This document shows positions 60,620-64,000 of a stretch of DNA of 64,000 nucleotides, piece after piece. The stretch's first letter is position 1. Each line of letters starts with the position of its first letter. The notes under the pieces are model-generated. The model worked only from the letters and a program-made list of their open reading frames with translations, was not told the DNA's origin and searched no databases. Source of the DNA: Streptomyces microflavus (lineage in GTDB: Bacteria; Actinomycetota; Actinomycetes; Streptomycetales; Streptomycetaceae); assembly GCF_014650075.1 (NCBI RefSeq), contig NZ_BMUG01000015.1:92128-156127 (forward strand), read 5' to 3'. A program made the position numbers and the translations under genes.

Positions 60620-61846
60620 ATGTCCGACGTGATCGAAACCCCCGCATACACGCCGCTGGACGGGCGGGCAGAACTCGACCCGCGCGTCTGCGAGGAGCGC
60701 TCCCAGCGGCTCAGACGCAGGCTGGAGCGGCTGATCGGGATCGCGGCGACCGAGGGCAACGCGCTTGTCCCGCTGCGCAACGGCGACGAGATCTTCGGCG
60801 CGATGCTGAAGGCGATCCGGGGCGCCGAGCACACCGTCGACATGATGACCTTCGTCTACTGGCGGGGTGACATCGCGCAGGAGTTCGCCGAGGCGCTCGC
60901 CGACCGGGCGCGGGCCGGCGTCCGGGTCCGGCTGATGCTGGACGGCTTCGGGTCCCGGCTGATCGAGAAGGACCAGCTGGACATGATGGACGAGGCCGGG
61001 GTGACGGTGGCCTGGTTCCGCAAGCCGCTCTACCTCTCGCCGCTCAAGCAGAACCACCGCTGCCACCGCAAGGTCCTCATCACCGACGAGTCCACCGCGT
61101 TCACCGGTGGCGTCGGGATAGCCGAGGAGTGGTGCGGCGACGCGCGCAACGAGAACGAGTGGCGCGACACCCATGTGCAGGTCCGCGGGCCCGCGGTCGA
61201 CGGGCTGGCCGCCGCGTTCGCGCAGAACTGGGCCGAGTGCCAGGAGGAGCTGTTCGACGACCGCGACCGTTTCGTGGCGAGCGACCGCCACGGTGACGCC
61301 GTCGTGCAGGTCGTGCGCGGTTCGTCGTCCTTCGGCTGGCAGGACATGCAGACCCTGATGCGGGTCGTCCTCGAATCCGCCGAGGAGCGCATCCGCCTCA
61401 CCACCGCCTACTTCGCGCCCGACGACTACTTCACCGGTCTGCTCTGCGCCGCCGCCCGGCGCGGGGTGGAGGTCGAGATCCTGCTGCCGGGCCCGCACAC
61501 CGACAAGCGGGTCTGCCAGCTCGCCGGCCAGCGCCACTACGAGGAGCTGACCGCCTGCGGGGTGAAGATCTACCAGTACCAGCCGACGATGATGCACGCG
61601 AAAACCCTCACGATCGACCGGATCGCCTCCCTCATCGGCTCCACCAACTTCAACCGGCGCTCCCTCGACCACGACGAGGAGGTCATGCTCGCCGTCATGG
61701 ACTGCGACTTCACCGCCGCGCTCGACGGCCACTTCGACGAGGACCGCGAGAAGAGCGTGCTGATCGAACGCGGCCGGTGGAAGCGGCGCGATGTCCTCCA
61801 GCGGGTGCGGGAAGCGGCCGTCGTTCCCATCCGGCGCTACCTCTGA
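60620..61846 (+). CDS. Phospholipase D-like phosphatidyltransferase (cardiolipin-synthase type)
   Basis: The 408-residue protein starts at ATG 60620 with AAAGGTGACG upstream. Two HKD motifs are present, HRKVLITDESTAFTGGVGIA near residue 150 and MHAKTLTIDRIASLIGSTNF near residue 325, as in cardiolipin synthases and Nuc-like phospholipases D. No N-terminal membrane helices are seen, so it is a soluble or peripheral form. The region has a different, extremely GC-rich codon style from its neighbours. Confidence 0.85.
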   Translation: MSDVIETPAYTPLDGRAELDPRVCEERSQRLRRRLERLIGIAATEGNALVPLRNGDEIFGAMLKAIRGAEHTVDMMTFVYWRGDIAQEFAEALADRARAGVRVRLMLDGFGSRLIEKDQLDMMDEAGVTVAWFRKPLYLSPLKQNHRCHRKVLITDESTAFTGGVGIAEEWCGDARNENEWRDTHVQVRGPAVDGLAAAFAQNWAECQEELFDDRDRFVASDRHGDAVVQVVRGSSSFGWQDMQTLMRVVLESAEERIRLTTAYFAPDDYFTGLLCAAARRGVEVEILLPGPHTDKRVCQLAGQRHYEELTACGVKIYQYQPTMMHAKTLTIDRIASLIGSTNFNRRSLDHDEEVMLAVMDCDFTAALDGHFDEDREKSVLIERGRWKRRDVLQRVREAAVVPIRRYL

Positions 61847-62124
61847 GCATCGGCGGCCAGGACCGACGGTCAACGGCCAGGCCGGTTCGTGGCCCGAGAC
61901 GGCGTGGTCGCTGGTGAAGCGCGGGCTCCGTCAAGCCTGACCGGCCGCTCTCTCGGACCTGACGGTGTTCCGGCTCGGGGTGCCGCCACCGGAGGAGGTC
62001 GCCGCGTCACGAGATGACAACGACCGCAGGTGCAGTGAACCGATCCGTGGCCGATAGTTGTCTCCGCCGCGAGCATTGTCCCAAGCGCGTCGAACACATC
62101 GGGTCCTGCCGCAGACCAGGCTTG

Positions 62125-62748
62125 ATGCGAAGAGCCTTTGTCGGTGTGGGCTTGGTGTGTGTGCTGACGCTGACGTCCTGCGGCGGAGACGAACACGGGG
62201 CGGGTGCGGCGCCAAGCGTCGTCCAACAAACACCCAGCCCTCAGGACAGTACGAACGCCTCCCCTACGGCCGAAATAGATCCTGACGGCGAAGATGGCGG
62301 TGATGATGGGGAGCCTTCAGCGGTACCGAAGGCTCCCCCTGCGCCGGACGCGCCGCCCGCACCAGCCGCGTCCGAGGCGGGAGACGAGGAGCCGGGCGAC
62401 TGCGACCACAAGATGCCCGTCTCCCCCCACGAACTCGCGGTCTACCGCTACACCCCCGAGGGCGGGAACCTCGGCTTGATCGTGAAGTACGGCAACTGGG
62501 GCTGCGCTAGCCCCGATTCGGACGGCCCGCCCTTCGAGACCGTTGGCAACGAGATCTACCAACCGCTGGATCTGTCCGCCCACATCACGGTCACGGATCC
62601 GATCGTGAAGAGTACGGAGAACCAGCCGATCACCGTGCAGAAGTTTCTCGACTGGCTCGAGACCCACCCCAACAGTGGGTTGGTGTTCACCTATCGGCTG
62701 AACAGTGACGGGGCCATCAACCATCTGGAGCAGGTGTTCACCCCCTGA
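62125..62748 (+). CDS. Secreted lipoprotein, unknown
   Basis: The 207-residue protein starts at ATG 62125. Signal peptide and lipobox (GVGLVCVLTLTSCGG) give a lipid-anchored exported protein. A long acidic/Pro-Ala linker (DGEDGGDDGEPSAVPKAPPA) leads to a small C-terminal domain with paired cysteines (GDCDHKMP, NWGCASPD). No enzyme motif. It converges on the sigma factor gene across a shared terminator. Confidence 0.75.
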   Translation: MRRAFVGVGLVCVLTLTSCGGDEHGAGAAPSVVQQTPSPQDSTNASPTAEIDPDGEDGGDDGEPSAVPKAPPAPDAPPAPAASEAGDEEPGDCDHKMPVSPHELAVYRYTPEGGNLGLIVKYGNWGCASPDSDGPPFETVGNEIYQPLDLSAHITVTDPIVKSTENQPITVQKFLDWLETHPNSGLVFTYRLNSDGAINHLEQVFTP

Positions 62749-62804
62749 AGCTCTGCTGAAGTCGTCGGAACCTGCTACCGGCTCCGGCACCGTCGCGAGC
62801 ACCA

Positions 62805-62841
62805 GGCCGAGCCCGCCCGGGGCTTCCGGACGGGCTCGGCC
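62805..62841. terminator. Bidirectional terminator between the lipoprotein and sigma factor genes
   Basis: GGCCGAGCCCG at 62805-62815 and CGGGCTCGGCC at 62831-62841 pair over 11 bp, extended by CCGG/CCGG inside. It sits between the two convergent stops. Confidence 0.78.
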
Positions 62842-62858
62842 GCATCATCGGGGGCAGC

Positions 62859-63722
62859 TCACTTCTGGGTCAGCATGTCCGTACGGAGTTTGGTAAGGAG
62901 GCGGGAAAGGATTCGGGAGACATGCATCTGCGAGATGCCGAGGTGCTCGCCGATCTGAGCCTGGGTCATGTCCTGGCCGAACCGCATCCTGATGATCTCC
63001 CGCTCACGCTCGTCCAGGAGTTCGAGAAGTGGGGCCAGGGCGTGGAGATCCTCCACCAGTTCCATCGCCGGATCCCAGTCGCCCTTGATGTCGCCATAGG
63101 TGACGGTCTCGGCGCTGCTCTGATCGGACCCGAGCGGCAGATCGAGGGAGCCGGCGGTGTAGCCGTTGGAAGCAATGAGACCGTCGATGACCTCTTCCTC
63201 TTCAATGCCGAGGTGTTCGGCCAGTTCCGCTGTGCCGGGGTCCCGGCCGAGAGCGGTGGTGAGCTCCTCCTTGGCCTTGGCCAGGGTGATGCGGAGTTCC
63301 TGCAGACGTCGGGGTACGTGCACGGACCAGGTGGAGTCGCGGAAGAACCGTTTGATCTCACCGACGATGTACGGGACCGCGAACGAGGTGAACTCGACCT
63401 CGCGCGACAGCTCGAAGCGGTCGATCGCCTTGATCAGGCCGATGGTGCCGACCTGGATGATGTCCTCCATCTGGCCGTCACCGCGGTTGCGGAAGCGCTT
63501 CGCCGCGAACTGCACCAGCGAGAGATTCATCTCGATCAGCGTGTTCCGTGCGTACTGATACTCGCGGGTGCCCTCCTCCAGCACCTGCAACTGCTCGAAG
63601 AACAAGGCCCCCAATGCCCGAGCGTCCTTGGGCGCGATCTTCAGCGGATCATCGATCCGTGGAAGCCCGGACGGGACAGTGGGATCCGCAGCCGCGGTCG
63701 CGGTCTCCGTGGATATCGACAC
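62859..63722 (-). CDS. SigB/SigF/SigG-family RNA polymerase sigma factor
   Basis: The factor has 287 residues from a GTG at 63722, chosen because GGAGGA lies seven bases upstream; an in-frame extension to 63779 lacks a site. Region 2 is present (SLVQFAAKRFRNRGDGQMED, IIQVGTIGLIKAIDRFE, VEFTSFAVPYIVGEIKRFFR), as are region 3 and region 4 (LLDEREREIIRMRFGQDMTQ, AQIGEHLGISQMHVSRILSR). This is a group-3 general-stress/osmotic sigma factor, normally held by RsbW-type kinases such as those at 39-46 kb. A matching promoter candidate lies 60 bases upstream, consistent with autoregulation. Confidence 0.92.
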   Translation of the reverse strand: MSISTETATAAADPTVPSGLPRIDDPLKIAPKDARALGALFFEQLQVLEEGTREYQYARNTLIEMNLSLVQFAAKRFRNRGDGQMEDIIQVGTIGLIKAIDRFELSREVEFTSFAVPYIVGEIKRFFRDSTWSVHVPRRLQELRITLAKAKEELTTALGRDPGTAELAEHLGIEEEEVIDGLIASNGYTAGSLDLPLGSDQSSAETVTYGDIKGDWDPAMELVEDLHALAPLLELLDEREREIIRMRFGQDMTQAQIGEHLGISQMHVSRILSRLLTKLRTDMLTQK

Positions 63723-63782
63723 GGTCAGTCCTCCGAATTTTCCCAGTACTTGCCGCGGTGTCCCGCGCGCACGCGGCACCGT

Positions 63783-63807
63783 CTACCCAGGCGGCCACAT
63801 CGCACAC
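63783..63807 (-). promoter_or_regulatory. SigB-like autoregulatory promoter candidate of the sigma factor gene
   Basis: On the minus strand GTGT (63807-63804), 15 bases, GGGTAG (63788-63783). This matches GNNT-N14-16-GGGTA and lies 60 bases before the GTG. Autoregulation is common in this family. Confidence 0.5.
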
Positions 63808-63984
63808 CGCGCAGGGAAGACGTCTTCGGAGTACGCGTTCCCCGGGCCGACACCGGAAATGTAAGCCCTGACCAGGGCATATCTGCCGCGTGGCCCGTTC
63901 ACCGGCCACGGTGGGCAAGCGAGCCGTCGGCACCTCCCTGACTAAGAGGTCATCTCATTTGGATAGCTCGGTATTCTGTGGGTC

Positions 63985-64000
63985 ATGGTGGGGATCGTTG
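63985..64000 (+). CDS. First codons of a probable IS5-family transposase (cut by window edge)
   Basis: ATG 63985 opens MVGIV, the usual start of a frequent Streptomyces IS5-family transposase. The bases just upstream (AAGAGGTCATCTCATTTGG) look like that element's terminal region. Only five codons are visible, so this is a guess from memory of the family. Confidence 0.35.

Noticed and set aside
1..64000. tRNA or rRNA genes
   Set aside because: No cloverleaf with a GGTTCGAATC-type T-loop or rRNA signature was seen on either strand by eye.

Overview
This is a high-GC actinobacterial window, almost certainly Streptomyces. The support is GTG/TTG starts with GGAGG-type ribosome sites, many RsbU/RsbW/STAS proteins with a SigB/SigF-type sigma factor, and above all a tap-tpg locus at 12.9-15.7 kb. 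That locus encodes the telomere-associated protein and the terminal protein that maintain linear Streptomyces replicons. With the many decayed transposons and frameshifted genes, it suggests a chromosomal arm or a linear plasmid rather than the core chromosome.

Layout. (1) 0-5.5 kb: a trans-4-hydroxy-proline catabolic set (DapA-type deaminase, three-subunit D-hydroxyproline dehydrogenase, divergent semialdehyde dehydrogenase) around a shared operator-like palindrome. (2) 5.5-9 kb: a decayed FAD monooxygenase and an unrecognised 498-residue protein. (3) 9-16 kb: a plasmid-like replication/maintenance block with a primase-polymerase relic, a dense field of AGCGACYGAA repeats, small genes including a possible toxin-antitoxin pair, and tpg-tap. 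(4) 16-20.5 kb: an intact IS3-family element, relics of a TauD-like dioxygenase and an IS630 transposase, a GNAT acetyltransferase, an Imm51-type immunity protein and small hypothetical genes. (5) 21-26.2 kb: a zinc-uptake locus of the Azt type (aztA divergent from aztB, aztC and two AztD-like proteins) with a Zur-like box between the divergent arms. (6) 26.4-38.8 kb: membrane proteins, relics of a methyltransferase and an IS110, an ankyrin/DUF6461-like gene broken by an in-frame TAG, an ArsR-SRPBCC pair, a secreted three-repeat protein, an orphan gene and a GNAT.

(7) 38.9-50 kb: a stress-signalling island. It holds RsbW-type kinases, STAS antagonists, SpoIIE-type phosphatases, a 1381-residue protein combining a hybrid histidine kinase with RsbU-like and RsbW-like modules, a CsbD protein and a basic Lys/Ala-repeat protein. 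A SigB-type sigma factor lies at 62.9-63.7 kb, and several genes carry SigB-like promoter candidates. (8) 50-53.2 kb: a tightly overlapped four-gene operon (acyl-CoA dehydrogenase, PIG-L deacetylase, NodS-like methyltransferase, family-2 glycosyltransferase). (9) 54.9-57.3 kb: a cis-prenyltransferase translationally coupled to a DUF2236 (MpaB/Lcp-type) oxygenase with C-terminal EF-hands. (10) 57.5-64 kb: SRPBCC protein, chloroperoxidase-type hydrolase, Tn3 and integrase relics, cardiolipin-synthase-like protein, lipoprotein, sigma factor, and the first codons of what looks like an IS5-family transposase at the window edge.

Functions are assigned by recognising family motifs in the translated sequence. 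No database search was run.
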